Assembly: GCF_042646065.1 (NCBI RefSeq)
Contig: NZ_JBHRTA010000030.1
Location: 421,526 to 485,525, forward strand
DNA length: 64,000 bases
Source: Parapedobacter deserti
Lineage (GTDB): Bacteria; Bacteroidota; Bacteroidia; Sphingobacteriales; Sphingobacteriaceae
Reading direction: 5' to 3'
The notes below the pieces were generated by a model that was given only the letters and a program-made list of their open reading frames with translations, was not told where the DNA came from and made no database searches. Position 1 is the stretch's first letter. Every line of letters starts with the position of its first letter. A program made the position numbers and the translations under genes. This document shows, piece by piece, positions 53,312 to 63,293 of the stretch.

Positions 53312-56300
53312 ATGAAGAGGGGTATATATCTTTTACTGGTCATGGTGGCGACACCAGCTATACTCGTTGCACAGACACTGGTCTCCGGTATCGTAAAAAA
53401 TGCAGAGGGACCGTTGGCAGGGGTGACCATCTGGGAGAAAGGCGGCAGCAATGCGGCCCAGTCTGATCAAAACGGCCGGTTCCGCATCTCGTTGGGTAAG
53501 AACCGGAGCGTATTGGTGTTTAGTAACGTGGGGTACATCACACAGGAACGATCGGTCAGCGGTGAAGAGGAAGTGGAGGTGATCCTGCAGTCGAACGTCC
53601 AAGATATCAATGAGGTGGTGGTGGTTGGCTACGGAACGACTAAGAAGTTGACCAGCACCGGCGCGATCAGTTCAATTAAGGGAGCAGATATCCGGCAGAT
53701 CCCCACGGCTAATGTGCAAAATACCCTTGCAGGTAGGTTGCCTGGGTTCGTGTCGGTACAGCGATCGGGACAGCCCGGCAGGGATGCTTCTGATTTTTAT
53801 ATCCGTGGCGTAAGCTCGCTTAATCCGGATGGAAACCAGCCCCTGATCATCGTAGATGATATTGAATATACGTATGAGCAACTGTCACAAATCAATGTAA
53901 ACGAGATCGAAAGCATCTCGATCCTGAAAGACGCGTCGACCACCGCTGTGTTTGGCATTAAAGGCGCAAACGGGGTGTTGGTAGTAAAAACCCGCCGTGG
54001 GGAATCCGGCAAACCAAAAATCAACGTTCGGTTGGAAACCGGAGCGCAAAGCCCCGTAACCCGATTGAAATTCCTGAATGCCTACGAAAGTGCGCTGCTT
54101 TGGAACGAAGCAATCGCCAATACCGAAGGGGACAACACCAACCAGCCGTTTACCCCCGAAGCGCTGGAACACTTCCGGCTGGGGGACGCTCCGTATGCCT
54201 ATCCGGATGTAAATTGGTACGAGCGGATATTCAAACCGGTGAGTTTTCAACGGAACAGCAACGTGGATGTTACCGGGGGCAGCGAAAGTATCAAGTACTT
54301 TATCTCCGGCGGCGCGTTCTCCCAGGATGGCAATCTCTATGATTTCGAAGATCACGGGGACCAGGTCAACAATAATTATTATTACCGGCGGTTCAATCTG
54401 CGATCCAACCTCGACGTCCAAGCAACCAAAAGCCTGCAATTACGCCTCGATTTCCGGGCGAACTTCAATCGGATAAACGGGCCCAGGGCAGGCAACATTG
54501 TAGGCGAAGTGTTTAACTTCAATAAAATCCGTCCGTGGTCGGCCCCGTTTCTTAACCCCGACGGCTCTTATGCTTTTGCCAACGATACGCAGGACTTGTT
54601 GCCGACAATCAATGCCCGGTTGGCAACAGCCGGATACCGGATGGACCGGCGAAACGACATGAATATCCTCTTCGGTGGAACGCAGGACTTGGAGGTCATC
54701 ACAAAGGGACTTTCGTTTTCCGCCCGTGTTGCCTATGCGAGTGTTGAATCCAATGGGCGTGAGCAGGCTAGGGATAATTTGCCGGTATACAAGTATTTTC
54801 CGGAAACGGATTCCTACCAGCTCAAAGGTGGCGCGCCATATGTTTTGGGCCCCTATACGCTCCGTGCTTACCAGGGTGATTACAACAGCCGGGCAAATGT
54901 ACAGGCCAACTTCAATTATGTAAGGTCGTTCGGCGAACATCAAATCAACACGTTATTGCTTTATAATCGGGAGTCTTATCATACAAAAGGAGACAAACAA
55001 TCCAATTGGATCCCACAGAATTTCCAGGGATTTACATTCAGAACCGGATATAACTACAACGAAAAGTACCTTGTAGATGTCACAGCAGCCTACAATGGAT
55101 CCGACCGCTTCCAGGCCGATAAGCGGTACGGGCTTTTCCCCGCTATATCGGCAGGGTATAACCTGGCGAAAGAATCGTTCATCAGGAATAAGTTCGATTT
55201 CATCGACCTGCTTAAACTCCGTGCCTCTTATGGGGTGGTGGGATCTGATAAAGTGGCTGGCGATCGCTATCTATACCAGCAGGTTTACAACACAGGGGGC
55301 AGCTATTCGTTCGGAGAGACCCATCAGCGTGTAGGCACGATTTACGAGGGCAGCCTCGGCAACAGCAACGTGACCTGGGAAAAGCAGAATTCGTTTGATG
55401 TCGGACTGGATCTGAGTGTTTTGAAGAATCGGTTTTCGCTGGTTATTGATTATTTCCATAACATCCGGTATGACCAATTGGTCACTTCTCAGTCCCTGCC
55501 ACTCAACATCGGAGTAGGGGTGTCGCCCACCAATATCGCGCGGGTAAGGAACCGTGGGGTGGAGTTCGAGCTGAACTACAACGGCCACGTCGGGGCGTTC
55601 AATTACAACGTAAAAGGTGTGCTGACTTATTTTAAGAATAAGGTGCTCTTTCAGGATGAACCCACGCCCGCTTTTCCGTGGTTACGGTTGACAGGACATC
55701 AGGTGTACCAGCCTATGGGGTATCTATTCGATGGTTTTTATACCGAAGAAAATCTCGCCGAAAGCGCCAAGCCTGCTGGTGGTTATGAAGTGCAGCCGGG
55801 GGATCTGCGCTATAAAGACTTAAATGATGACGGTGTGATCGATGATTTCGACCGGACCGCAATCGGCAGGCCGGATATACCAAATACCAGTTTTGGTCTG
55901 ACGTTGGGAGGAAGTTATAAAGGATTCAGTTTCAATGTGCTGCTGCAAGGGACAACGGGATATAGCTTCAGTGTGCAGGGAAGCGGCATTGAGCCGTTTC
56001 AGAGCCAGTTTCAACCGGTCCATCAACAACGGTGGACTCCCGGAACGGCTTCTACTGCTCGTTTCCCCCGATTAACAACAAACCCAACGACCATCAATAG
56101 TCCTTCCTCTTACCTGTCTGACTTTTGGCTAATTGACGCAACCTATCTCCGGTTGAAGACGGTCGAACTTGGGTATCAACTACCCGATCGTTGGTTGCCA
56201 TTCGATATCAATAATGCACGGCTTTACCTGAGTGGCTACAACTTGTTGACATGGACGAACTATTCGCTCTATCAGCAGGATCCGGAAGTCACTTCCAATA

Positions 56301-56362
56301 CGGCCGGAGATGCCTATCAAAATCAACGGGTAATCAATTTAGGTGTTCAAATCGGGCTCTGA
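53312..56362 (+). CDS. SusC-like TonB-linked transporter (canonical)
   Basis: 1016 aa. Signal peptide to about residue 20 (AILVAQ), carboxypeptidase-regulatory-like domain (VSGIVKNAEGPLAGVTI), canonical EVVVVGYGTTKKL, plug (VQNTLAGRLPGF, SILKDASTTAVFGIKGANGV) and a barrel ending NLGVQIGL. Compared with the preceding SusC it keeps all usual motifs. It follows a SusD gene directly, so the order is SusD-SusC rather than SusC-SusD. Confidence 0.95.
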   Translation: MKRGIYLLLVMVATPAILVAQTLVSGIVKNAEGPLAGVTIWEKGGSNAAQSDQNGRFRISLGKNRSVLVFSNVGYITQERSVSGEEEVEVILQSNVQDINEVVVVGYGTTKKLTSTGAISSIKGADIRQIPTANVQNTLAGRLPGFVSVQRSGQPGRDASDFYIRGVSSLNPDGNQPLIIVDDIEYTYEQLSQINVNEIESISILKDASTTAVFGIKGANGVLVVKTRRGESGKPKINVRLETGAQSPVTRLKFLNAYESALLWNEAIANTEGDNTNQPFTPEALEHFRLGDAPYAYPDVNWYERIFKPVSFQRNSNVDVTGGSESIKYFISGGAFSQDGNLYDFEDHGDQVNNNYYYRRFNLRSNLDVQATKSLQLRLDFRANFNRINGPRAGNIVGEVFNFNKIRPWSAPFLNPDGSYAFANDTQDLLPTINARLATAGYRMDRRNDMNILFGGTQDLEVITKGLSFSARVAYASVESNGREQARDNLPVYKYFPETDSYQLKGGAPYVLGPYTLRAYQGDYNSRANVQANFNYVRSFGEHQINTLLLYNRESYHTKGDKQSNWIPQNFQGFTFRTGYNYNEKYLVDVTAAYNGSDRFQADKRYGLFPAISAGYNLAKESFIRNKFDFIDLLKLRASYGVVGSDKVAGDRYLYQQVYNTGGSYSFGETHQRVGTIYEGSLGNSNVTWEKQNSFDVGLDLSVLKNRFSLVIDYFHNIRYDQLVTSQSLPLNIGVGVSPTNIARVRNRGVEFELNYNGHVGAFNYNVKGVLTYFKNKVLFQDEPTPAFPWLRLTGHQVYQPMGYLFDGFYTEENLAESAKPAGGYEVQPGDLRYKDLNDDGVIDDFDRTAIGRPDIPNTSFGLTLGGSYKGFSFNVLLQGTTGYSFSVQGSGIEPFQSQFQPVHQQRWTPGTASTARFPRLTTNPTTINSPSSYLSDFWLIDATYLRLKTVELGYQLPDRWLPFDINNARLYLSGYNLLTWTNYSLYQQDPEVTSNTAGDAYQNQRVINLGVQIGL

Positions 56363-56402
56363 TGAAACCGTCAAATAAACTGACCAAATTAAACTAAAAG
56401 CC

Positions 56403-58295
56403 ATGAAACGTCCAATATTCAGCATGATACTAGGATTTGTCCTGGTTGCCTCCTGCGATAAGCAATTCGAAACGCCACCCCACCCGGGTAGGATGATCAA
56501 AGAATTTACACTAGAAAGCGGCCAGCATGGGGCAGCAACCATCTATAGGGAAGGCGACGTATTCAAGATATTGGTGCGGGTCGATTCCGAAACCGATCTG
56601 ACGAACATTACACCGATTATCACCATTTCTGACCAAGCGACGATCAGTCCGGAATCCGGCAAACCGATCGACGTGTCGGCCACGAAAAGAATCACCTACA
56701 CGGTCACTTCCGCATCCGGATTAAGTCGCCGGTGGGAGGTTGAATTCAGGGTGTATGAGTCCGGAATTACCGATTACGGCACATACAGTGTCGCTACGTC
56801 AACCGGATTGGTGTTGCAAACAGCGGGGAAAATGGACTTTAATGAAAAGTATTGGGCGAACGCGACCATGACGGTAGCCGCGGCAGAGGCAACCATGGCG
56901 GACAACCTTCAGCGGTGGCAGGAGTGGGATGTCATCTATCACACTACGGAAAATGACATCCGTTATTATCAGCTACGAAACCTGAACAGCGGGATGTTCC
57001 TTCAGGCTGCAGATGCCGGTTCGCCGGTGACACAACATCCGGAGCTGAAGACCAATGCCGACCTGCAACTCTGGCAGATCGAGGAATCTACGGAGACCGG
57101 ACAATACGAGATTTCTAATAAGGCCAACGGCCTCTATCTAACCTTAAGCGGCCTTGGAGTAGCAAACCTGACTGTGGTAAACGCCGAAAAGCAGGGAAGT
57201 GAACGCCAACGGTGGACCCTCACCAAGCTTCCGAAAGACAGCTACCGGGATGGCGACGTGACCCAGTTTTTTGCCCGGACTACCGGATCGGTGGCGTTTG
57301 ATCAGGGCACCAGCATTCCGCTTTCCGACGGTCGCGTACTTTGGGTTACCCAGGATGCGTGGTATGAAGGGAATCTTACTCCCAACGGCCGGCTTTACGG
57401 TGATCGCTTCATCTCGTATACCAATTCCATCATCATTCAATCTTCCATAGACAATTGGGATCCCAGGTCGCCGATGATGACGAGGCAGGGAGCCCATCAC
57501 AACATCGGAAACATCTGTCCCATCCCGGCAGGCGCAGGCCGGAACTGGGTCGGCCCCGGTGTCGAACTCGACGATTACGTCTACATCCACGGCAGTGAAG
57601 GAAACGGTCTTGACGATACCGACCAGGCGATTTACAAACTGAAAAGGGAATCCGGCAACGAGTGGAATCAAGTAGAACGGCTGGTCATACCGGGCATGAC
57701 CGGTCAGCTGGATATCAGTTACGAGGACGGCATGGTGAAATCCGATGACGGGTATGTGTATGTTTACGGGGAACGGGCAAAACCGGGGACGTTCGGGTAC
57801 AATACTCTTTTGTATGTGGCGCGATTCCCCCACGAAAATCCAACTGGTTGGACTTATTGGGACGGAACAGCCTGGACGTCTGCGCCTTCAGTGGCGTCAG
57901 CGGCCGTGATCCATGAAGGAAACGGTACGAACAACGTCGCCTATTTAAACGGAAAGTACCTCCATTTAACCATGGACCAAGGTTTCTATTGCGGCATTCC
58001 CTCCCTCAATATGTATATATCCACATCCACTAGCCCGACAGGCCCGTTTACGGAGCCCAAACTGGTGTACAGCTTTTCGGAGTATTACAAAGGATATAAT
58101 GCACGGGTATATACGCCGATTATCCACGCGGCGTCGCAGAACAGCAAAAATGAGCTGCTGCTTACCTATAGCATTAATTTCGGTGCCTGTGCGGAAAATA
58201 ACGAAAATAACGTTAAAGAAGATGATGGCAACCTTGATCCGTATTATTATCGGGTCAAGGGGGTACGCGTACCCTATGAAATGATTGGTTTATAG
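56403..58295 (+). CDS. Multidomain surface lipoprotein: DUF5018, ricin-type lectin, DUF5005
   Basis: 630 aa, lipobox VASC (Cys18). Residues about 30-120 resemble DUF5018 (ITPIITISDQATISPESG, WEVEFRV). Residues about 125-280 carry ricin-like repeats with QxW ends (LRNLNSGMFLQAAD, LQLWQIEE, ISNKANGLYLTLS, RQRWTL). Residues about 290-630 match the DUF5005 type, a probable beta-propeller (DGRVLWVTQDAWYEG, VYIHGSEGNG, YVYVYGERAK). The lectin part suggests carbohydrate capture at the cell surface; catalytic activity of DUF5005 is not established. Located between SusC and GH38 genes. Confidence 0.75.
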   Translation: MKRPIFSMILGFVLVASCDKQFETPPHPGRMIKEFTLESGQHGAATIYREGDVFKILVRVDSETDLTNITPIITISDQATISPESGKPIDVSATKRITYTVTSASGLSRRWEVEFRVYESGITDYGTYSVATSTGLVLQTAGKMDFNEKYWANATMTVAAAEATMADNLQRWQEWDVIYHTTENDIRYYQLRNLNSGMFLQAADAGSPVTQHPELKTNADLQLWQIEESTETGQYEISNKANGLYLTLSGLGVANLTVVNAEKQGSERQRWTLTKLPKDSYRDGDVTQFFARTTGSVAFDQGTSIPLSDGRVLWVTQDAWYEGNLTPNGRLYGDRFISYTNSIIIQSSIDNWDPRSPMMTRQGAHHNIGNICPIPAGAGRNWVGPGVELDDYVYIHGSEGNGLDDTDQAIYKLKRESGNEWNQVERLVIPGMTGQLDISYEDGMVKSDDGYVYVYGERAKPGTFGYNTLLYVARFPHENPTGWTYWDGTAWTSAPSVASAAVIHEGNGTNNVAYLNGKYLHLTMDQGFYCGIPSLNMYISTSTSPTGPFTEPKLVYSFSEYYKGYNARVYTPIIHAASQNSKNELLLTYSINFGACAENNENNVKEDDGNLDPYYYRVKGVRVPYEMIGL

Positions 58296-58460
58296 GTGAT
58301 ATGGGGAAAGGCGGAGCCGGTAGGGGCCGTTGTCATCCGGGCCGACCGGTTCTCGGCTCACAAGGAAGTTCGCGCAGAAGCAAATGGCCAATTTATGAAC
58401 GTGATTCGGTACCGAAGGCTAAAAAAGGTAATCAGGAAATTGAATAGCAAAACAAAACAA

Positions 58461-61052
58461 ATGAAGAAACCATTTTTTTTAATACTTTTTTTCTGCATAA
58501 TGAGCATTCACAATTCCGCAGTGGCTCAAGACGCGTATTTTATCGACGGTTATCACGGTGGAGTCTACGGGCACTATCCGGTTGGACAAACGGCCTTTAT
58601 CAATAAAATGTTGAAGCAGTATCCCGGCTGGAGTGTCAATATGGAAGTGGAACCCGAAACATGGGACGTCGTCAAGTTGCGGGATCCCGTAGCGTATGAA
58701 GAATTCAAGAAATTGTTTGAAGATCAGTCGGCCAGTACGGGACGGATCGAGTATATTAATCCTACGTATGCACAGAGCTACTTCTTTGCGACCTCCGGTG
58801 AGAGCAATATCCGCCAATTCTCGTACGGTATAGCGTTGTTGCGGAAACATTTTCCGTCGGCGGTATTTACCACCTACTCTGCCGAAGAACCCTGTTTTAC
58901 GAGCTCACTTCCCTATATCTTGAAGTCGTTCGGATTCAAATACGCTTCCACCAAAAACCCAAACACAATGTGGGGCGGTTATACCCGGGCATTCGGGGGA
59001 GAGTTGGTCAATTGGATCGGTCCCGACGGTACCGCCATTCCTACGGTGCCCCGTTATGCCATCGAAGACCTTCAACCGGGCTCGACGTGGCAAAGCATCG
59101 CCTGGTTCAACAGCAAGGAATATATCCAAAAATCGTTGAACGCGGGAATCCGAAATCCGGTCGGAATGTGTATTCAGGATGCCGCTTGGAGTCAGGGATG
59201 GGCAAAGGGACCGTGGCTGGGGCAGGACACCACGCAATTTTATACGCCTACTCATTATACAACCTGGCGCAACTACATCGCCAATTATTCCATCGGAACG
59301 CCCGATGAAGATTGGCACTTTACCCAAGAAGATGTCCTGACCAGCCTGGTATGGGGGAGTGAAGTGATGAATACGCTCGCGCAGGAGATCCGGGGGGCTG
59401 AGAACACGATTGTACAGGCCGAGAAAATGGCGGCGTTTGGGTCTTTAGTCGGAAATATGCAGTGGCCCAAGCGTTTGATCGACGAAGGATGGATCAAGTT
59501 ACTGCTTTCGCAGCATCACGATTGCTGGATTGTCCCTTACAACAATCTTCAGGGTGGGCGCACCTGGGCTGATCACGTAACCGAGTGGACCGGAGTGACC
59601 CATCAGAATAGCCAAAAGGTTATTGATCGGTCACTGAATGCCCTGAATGGAAAAAGCGGACAAAGTGCGGTTAAGCTATTCAATACATTAGCTGTTGACC
59701 GGAATGAAATAGCCCGTGTCAAAGTGCCTTCGAATTGGGTTCGTTCCTCTTGGGAGGTAATCGACCAGCAAGGTAAAGCTTATCCCACACAGCTTATCAA
59801 CGAAGATGGGAGCACATGGATGCTGTTTCAGGCAAGCGTTCCTTCTTTCGGCTATTCGACCTATACCATCCGGAGAAGAAAAGCAACCACCAGGCATGCT
59901 GTATCGTATCGTAAGGAAAAGGGTAAATATGTGCTCGAAAGCGATTTATACCGGCTCGTTATCAATCCGGAAAAAGGCGGCGTGCTCGAAAGCCTGATCG
60001 CTAAGAAGATGAACAACAAAGAGTATGTAGACTCCGCCAGTTCGTGGCACTTCAATGAACTAAGAGGCTATTTCGGCGAGCAGGAAAGATTTATATCCAG
60101 TGCCGACCAGACCGCCCGTATACGGGTGGTTGCACAGGGGCCGCTGTTGCTTCAACTAGCGATTGATGGTTTTATTGGTGAGCATCCTTTTACGCAAACC
60201 ATCCGGCTTCAACAAAACGAAGAGAAAATAGACATGGGCGTGTTTATCGATTGGCAGCGAAATGATGCTATCGGAGAAGTCGGCATTCCGTTCAGTGCCG
60301 AAAACCCGAGAAAGGCATTTTATGACGACCGTTATAAACTGCTGGTCTGTTTCCCGGCTGCCATCAACGATCAGCAAATTTATAAGAATGCTCCTTTTGA
60401 TGTGTGCAAAAGCCAATTGGAAAATACCTATTTCAATCGGTGGGATGAGATTAAACATGCAATTGTGTTAAACTGGGTAGATCTCGAAAGCAACAGCAAG
60501 GATAACAGTCTAGCGCTGTTTACCGACCATACCACCAGTTATGTACACGGCAGCGATCACCCGTTGGCACTTACGCTGCAATATTCGGGCAAGGGATTAT
60601 GGGGCAGGGACTATACCATAACCGGTCCGACCGATATTTCTTATAGTCTGATGCCACACGCCGGCAAATGGGATAGCGACCGGATTTGGACAAAGGGAGA
60701 ACTCGCAAACGAACCCTTGGTGGCCACCTTGATTGACGCACAAGCCAACGACTCTGCGCAGCAGTCGTATTTGTCCATTCAGGACAATGCTTATGAGCTG
60801 GTATCCATGGAAATGAAAGGTGCTGATCTGTACATCCGGCTCTTTAATGCGCAAAGTGATGAGACCGATAAGCAAATCACATTCGCAGGAAAAGCGGACA
60901 AGAGCGAGTGGGTGGAGTTAAGCGGTGAAACTTCGGAGGCTGCACAATACACCACCACAGACAACCAGAAGACGGCCATTATGGCCAATATTCCCCGTTT
61001 CGGTATCCGGACCATCAAACTCAGCAACGCGAAAATAGAATCGTTACCTTAG
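58461..61052 (+). CDS. GH38 alpha-mannosidase (atypical N-terminal motif)
   Basis: 863 aa from ATG 58461, where a signal peptide starts (cleavage near SAVAQD); the longer frame begins with a GTG inside non-homologous sequence. The GH38 fold is supported by the SQHHDCWIVPYN block (metal-binding His/Asp), GMCIQDAAWS, where the Asp fits the catalytic nucleophile, and the large C-terminal beta domain. The N-terminal HxD zinc motif of classical members is replaced by FIDGYHGGVYGHYP. Expected to hydrolyse alpha-mannosides in the periplasm after import. The Lgt-like gene follows 8 nt later. Confidence 0.85.
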   Translation: MKKPFFLILFFCIMSIHNSAVAQDAYFIDGYHGGVYGHYPVGQTAFINKMLKQYPGWSVNMEVEPETWDVVKLRDPVAYEEFKKLFEDQSASTGRIEYINPTYAQSYFFATSGESNIRQFSYGIALLRKHFPSAVFTTYSAEEPCFTSSLPYILKSFGFKYASTKNPNTMWGGYTRAFGGELVNWIGPDGTAIPTVPRYAIEDLQPGSTWQSIAWFNSKEYIQKSLNAGIRNPVGMCIQDAAWSQGWAKGPWLGQDTTQFYTPTHYTTWRNYIANYSIGTPDEDWHFTQEDVLTSLVWGSEVMNTLAQEIRGAENTIVQAEKMAAFGSLVGNMQWPKRLIDEGWIKLLLSQHHDCWIVPYNNLQGGRTWADHVTEWTGVTHQNSQKVIDRSLNALNGKSGQSAVKLFNTLAVDRNEIARVKVPSNWVRSSWEVIDQQGKAYPTQLINEDGSTWMLFQASVPSFGYSTYTIRRRKATTRHAVSYRKEKGKYVLESDLYRLVINPEKGGVLESLIAKKMNNKEYVDSASSWHFNELRGYFGEQERFISSADQTARIRVVAQGPLLLQLAIDGFIGEHPFTQTIRLQQNEEKIDMGVFIDWQRNDAIGEVGIPFSAENPRKAFYDDRYKLLVCFPAAINDQQIYKNAPFDVCKSQLENTYFNRWDEIKHAIVLNWVDLESNSKDNSLALFTDHTTSYVHGSDHPLALTLQYSGKGLWGRDYTITGPTDISYSLMPHAGKWDSDRIWTKGELANEPLVATLIDAQANDSAQQSYLSIQDNAYELVSMEMKGADLYIRLFNAQSDETDKQITFAGKADKSEWVELSGETSEAAQYTTTDNQKTAIMANIPRFGIRTIKLSNAKIESLP

Positions 61053-61060
61053 CGTTGGTT

Positions 61061-62242
61061 ATGTTTCCGTCGATCTCGTCGTTATTCAATTATTTATTCG
61101 GTACGGAGTTTTCCTGGCCGATACCTACTTTCGGATTTTTTGTAACGCTATCGTTTATCTTTTCCTGCTTGGTATTCCGAAGCGAGTTCGACCGTAAGGA
61201 AAAAGAAGGATTGATCGGCGTTGTTGAAGAGAAGGTCAAAGTAGGCATGTGGCTTAAGCTGTTTATTTTTATTGGTTATGGGTTGGTCGGCTTTTTCATT
61301 GGGTTTAAAGGCTGGGGAATGCTTCTCGAATATGAAACATTCCTGCATAATCCCCTTCGCTGGTTGTTTTCAGATCGCGGTAGCTGGAGTGCCGGCGTGA
61401 TAGTACTGTTATTATTTTCGCTTTTTTTATTTCTTTCGCAACGGAAATTGTTCCTGAATCCGTTTCGGGAGGAAACACGGAAAGTAAGGCCGAGGGATCT
61501 GATTCCGGCCATGCTATTATGGGCGGGTATAACGGGTTTTTTGGGCGCAAAAATCTTTAGTGTCTTTGAAGACAATCGATTATCCGGGGCGCAGGGCCTT
61601 ATGGAGCTACTGGATTCCAGCGGACTGACTTTTTGGGGCGGGCTTTTCTTCGGTGCGGCGAGTTATTTCTATATCGGTATCCGTAAAGGGATCGATTGGA
61701 AACATCTGGCGGATATCGGCGCATTGGGCATGTTAATGGCTTACGGCGTGGGCCGGATGGGGTGCCACCTCTCCGGTGACGGAGATTGGGGAATCGTGAA
61801 TAAGTACGAAAAGCCCGTTGAGTGGTTGCCGCAATGGGCATGGTCATTCCGGTTCCCCCACAATGTTATCAATCAGGGAGAATATATATCAGGCTGTTCC
61901 GGCAAATATTGTGCTATACTTCCCGAAGGTGTTTTTCCTACTTCATTATACGAAGCCGCCACGATACTGTTTGTTTTTGGTATGCTTTGGTGCATAAGGA
62001 AGAACATAAAAGTACCGGGGATGATGTTCACTATTTACCTGTTTGTGGTCAGTATTGAGCGGTTTCTGATCGAATTTATACGTGTCAACTACAAATTCAA
62101 TGTATGGGGAGTTGCTTTGTCAGAGGCCCAGTTAATCAGTATAGCTCTCCTGTTGTTAGCGGTGGTTGTTGCTGTTTACCTATCCGTGAAAAGGGCAAAT
62201 GGTTACACTACCGAACCTTTCGAAGGTTGGGACAGATTATAA
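61061..62242 (+). CDS. Lgt-like prolipoprotein diacylglyceryl transferase family membrane protein
   Basis: 393 aa from ATG 61061 with about nine hydrophobic helices. Lgt signatures: WGGLFFGAASYF, DIGALGMLMAYGVGRMGCHL with the following GDGDWG, FPTSLYEA and ERFLIEFIRVN. Lgt transfers diacylglycerol to the lipobox Cys of lipoproteins. It is about 100 residues longer than typical Lgt because of extra N-terminal helices, so it may be a paralogue with a specialised role. It sits 8 nt after GH38 at the end of a PUL rich in lipoproteins. Convergent with, and overlapping by 6 nt, the next gene. Confidence 0.8.
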   Translation: MFPSISSLFNYLFGTEFSWPIPTFGFFVTLSFIFSCLVFRSEFDRKEKEGLIGVVEEKVKVGMWLKLFIFIGYGLVGFFIGFKGWGMLLEYETFLHNPLRWLFSDRGSWSAGVIVLLLFSLFLFLSQRKLFLNPFREETRKVRPRDLIPAMLLWAGITGFLGAKIFSVFEDNRLSGAQGLMELLDSSGLTFWGGLFFGAASYFYIGIRKGIDWKHLADIGALGMLMAYGVGRMGCHLSGDGDWGIVNKYEKPVEWLPQWAWSFRFPHNVINQGEYISGCSGKYCAILPEGVFPTSLYEAATILFVFGMLWCIRKNIKVPGMMFTIYLFVVSIERFLIEFIRVNYKFNVWGVALSEAQLISIALLLLAVVVAVYLSVKRANGYTTEPFEGWDRL

Positions 62243-62878
62243 CTTTCTTTTGCTGCTTTCAATCGCAATGAACTCAGGCAAATAATCGGGCGTACACCCT
62301 TTTGACACCATTTCACCTTTATAAAGCCCCGTTTTCTCCCCAACGTCAATACAGCGTCCTCTGTACCTTTTATCAAATACTCCAATCCAGCCTGCGGTAA
62401 AATTCATTGCCCATTGTACTTCAGGTTCTTCGTTTTCTATTTGTTTTTCAATGGCAGATAGCAACTCTTCAGTATTTGGCGGAGGTGTTTGTCCCAGCCA
62501 ACGCAAACGAGCCTGGTAATACCAAAAAATTCGTCGCTGAAGTGAAGAAGGGCTGTTCTTCCACGATTCCATCATCGCTACCGTCTTCTTGTCTTTAGCT
62601 AGTTGGTTTGCCATCAGCCAGTCCATGAGTTGATTTCGCTCATCAAACGGATGATCCAGCATGTCCTTGCTAAGCTTATTAATCAAATCTTGTGAAAGAA
62701 GCTTATTGTCCATAATTAAAATAGCCAATTGCCTGGGCAAAAATTCCCCGGATGACCATAGCTCCATAGCCAGTTCATGATCCTTTTTGATATCCTTAGC
62801 AATTTTACGTAAGTCACCCAGCTTAGTTTTGCTATTGATTTGACCCAGGATGTTTTCTGCTTTTGAAGAGCGTTTCAT
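62237..62878 (-). CDS. DNA alkylation repair protein (AlkD-like)
   Basis: 213 aa of predominantly helical HEAT-like repeats. LRKIAKDIKKDHELAMELWSSG and RQLAILIMDNKLL resemble the N-terminal repeats of the DNA-alkylation-repair (AlkD/AlkC) family, and WYYQARLRW the later ones. AlkD proteins excise positively charged alkylated bases using HEAT repeats. The C-terminus ends inside the Lgt-like gene on the opposite strand. Identification rests on pattern resemblance. Confidence 0.7.
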   Translation of the reverse strand: MKRSSKAENILGQINSKTKLGDLRKIAKDIKKDHELAMELWSSGEFLPRQLAILIMDNKLLSQDLINKLSKDMLDHPFDERNQLMDWLMANQLAKDKKTVAMMESWKNSPSSLQRRIFWYYQARLRWLGQTPPPNTEELLSAIEKQIENEEPEVQWAMNFTAGWIGVFDKRYRGRCIDVGEKTGLYKGEMVSKGCTPDYLPEFIAIESSKRKL

Positions 62879-63293
62879 ATCAGTCTTTATTTATTGGAGA
62901 CAAACAAATAATTCAGTTCGGCCAAGGCTGCACGATTGGCTTCGCAGAGTAGCTACGCACGCGCCGCTGTTACCTTCTGTTTAACCCCGCCGTGTTAGTG
63001 TTATCAATCTGTCAAATATAGGCATCTGCAAAATTATCAGTAAATTTTATGAATCTCTTTAGAGCAATAGCGTATGTTAAAAAAGCCCTGTGGTACGGTG
63101 TAATTTATTTATTATCTTAGCAATGATTTCTAGCGCCCAATTCCGCTCAGCAAAGAATCCATCGCAGCCACGGCGTTGGCTAAACTCTTAGATTGTCTTC
63201 TCCTTGCATTTTACTCAAATCGTTGCCGGGTGGCTTTTAACGGCGGTATTTGGCAGTATCTACAAACAAGCAGATTAGCAGCAGGTATAGAAA
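62879..63293. other. Intergenic region, nothing recognised
   Basis: 415 nt between divergent genes. A TATCTTAG at about 63113 is a one-mismatch -7 for a plus-strand transcript, far from the next start. No other signal was seen. Confidence 0.4.

Noticed and set aside
57144..57833. 229-codon open frame antisense to the DUF5005 protein gene
   Set aside because: Overlaps conserved coding sequence and has no recognisable features.
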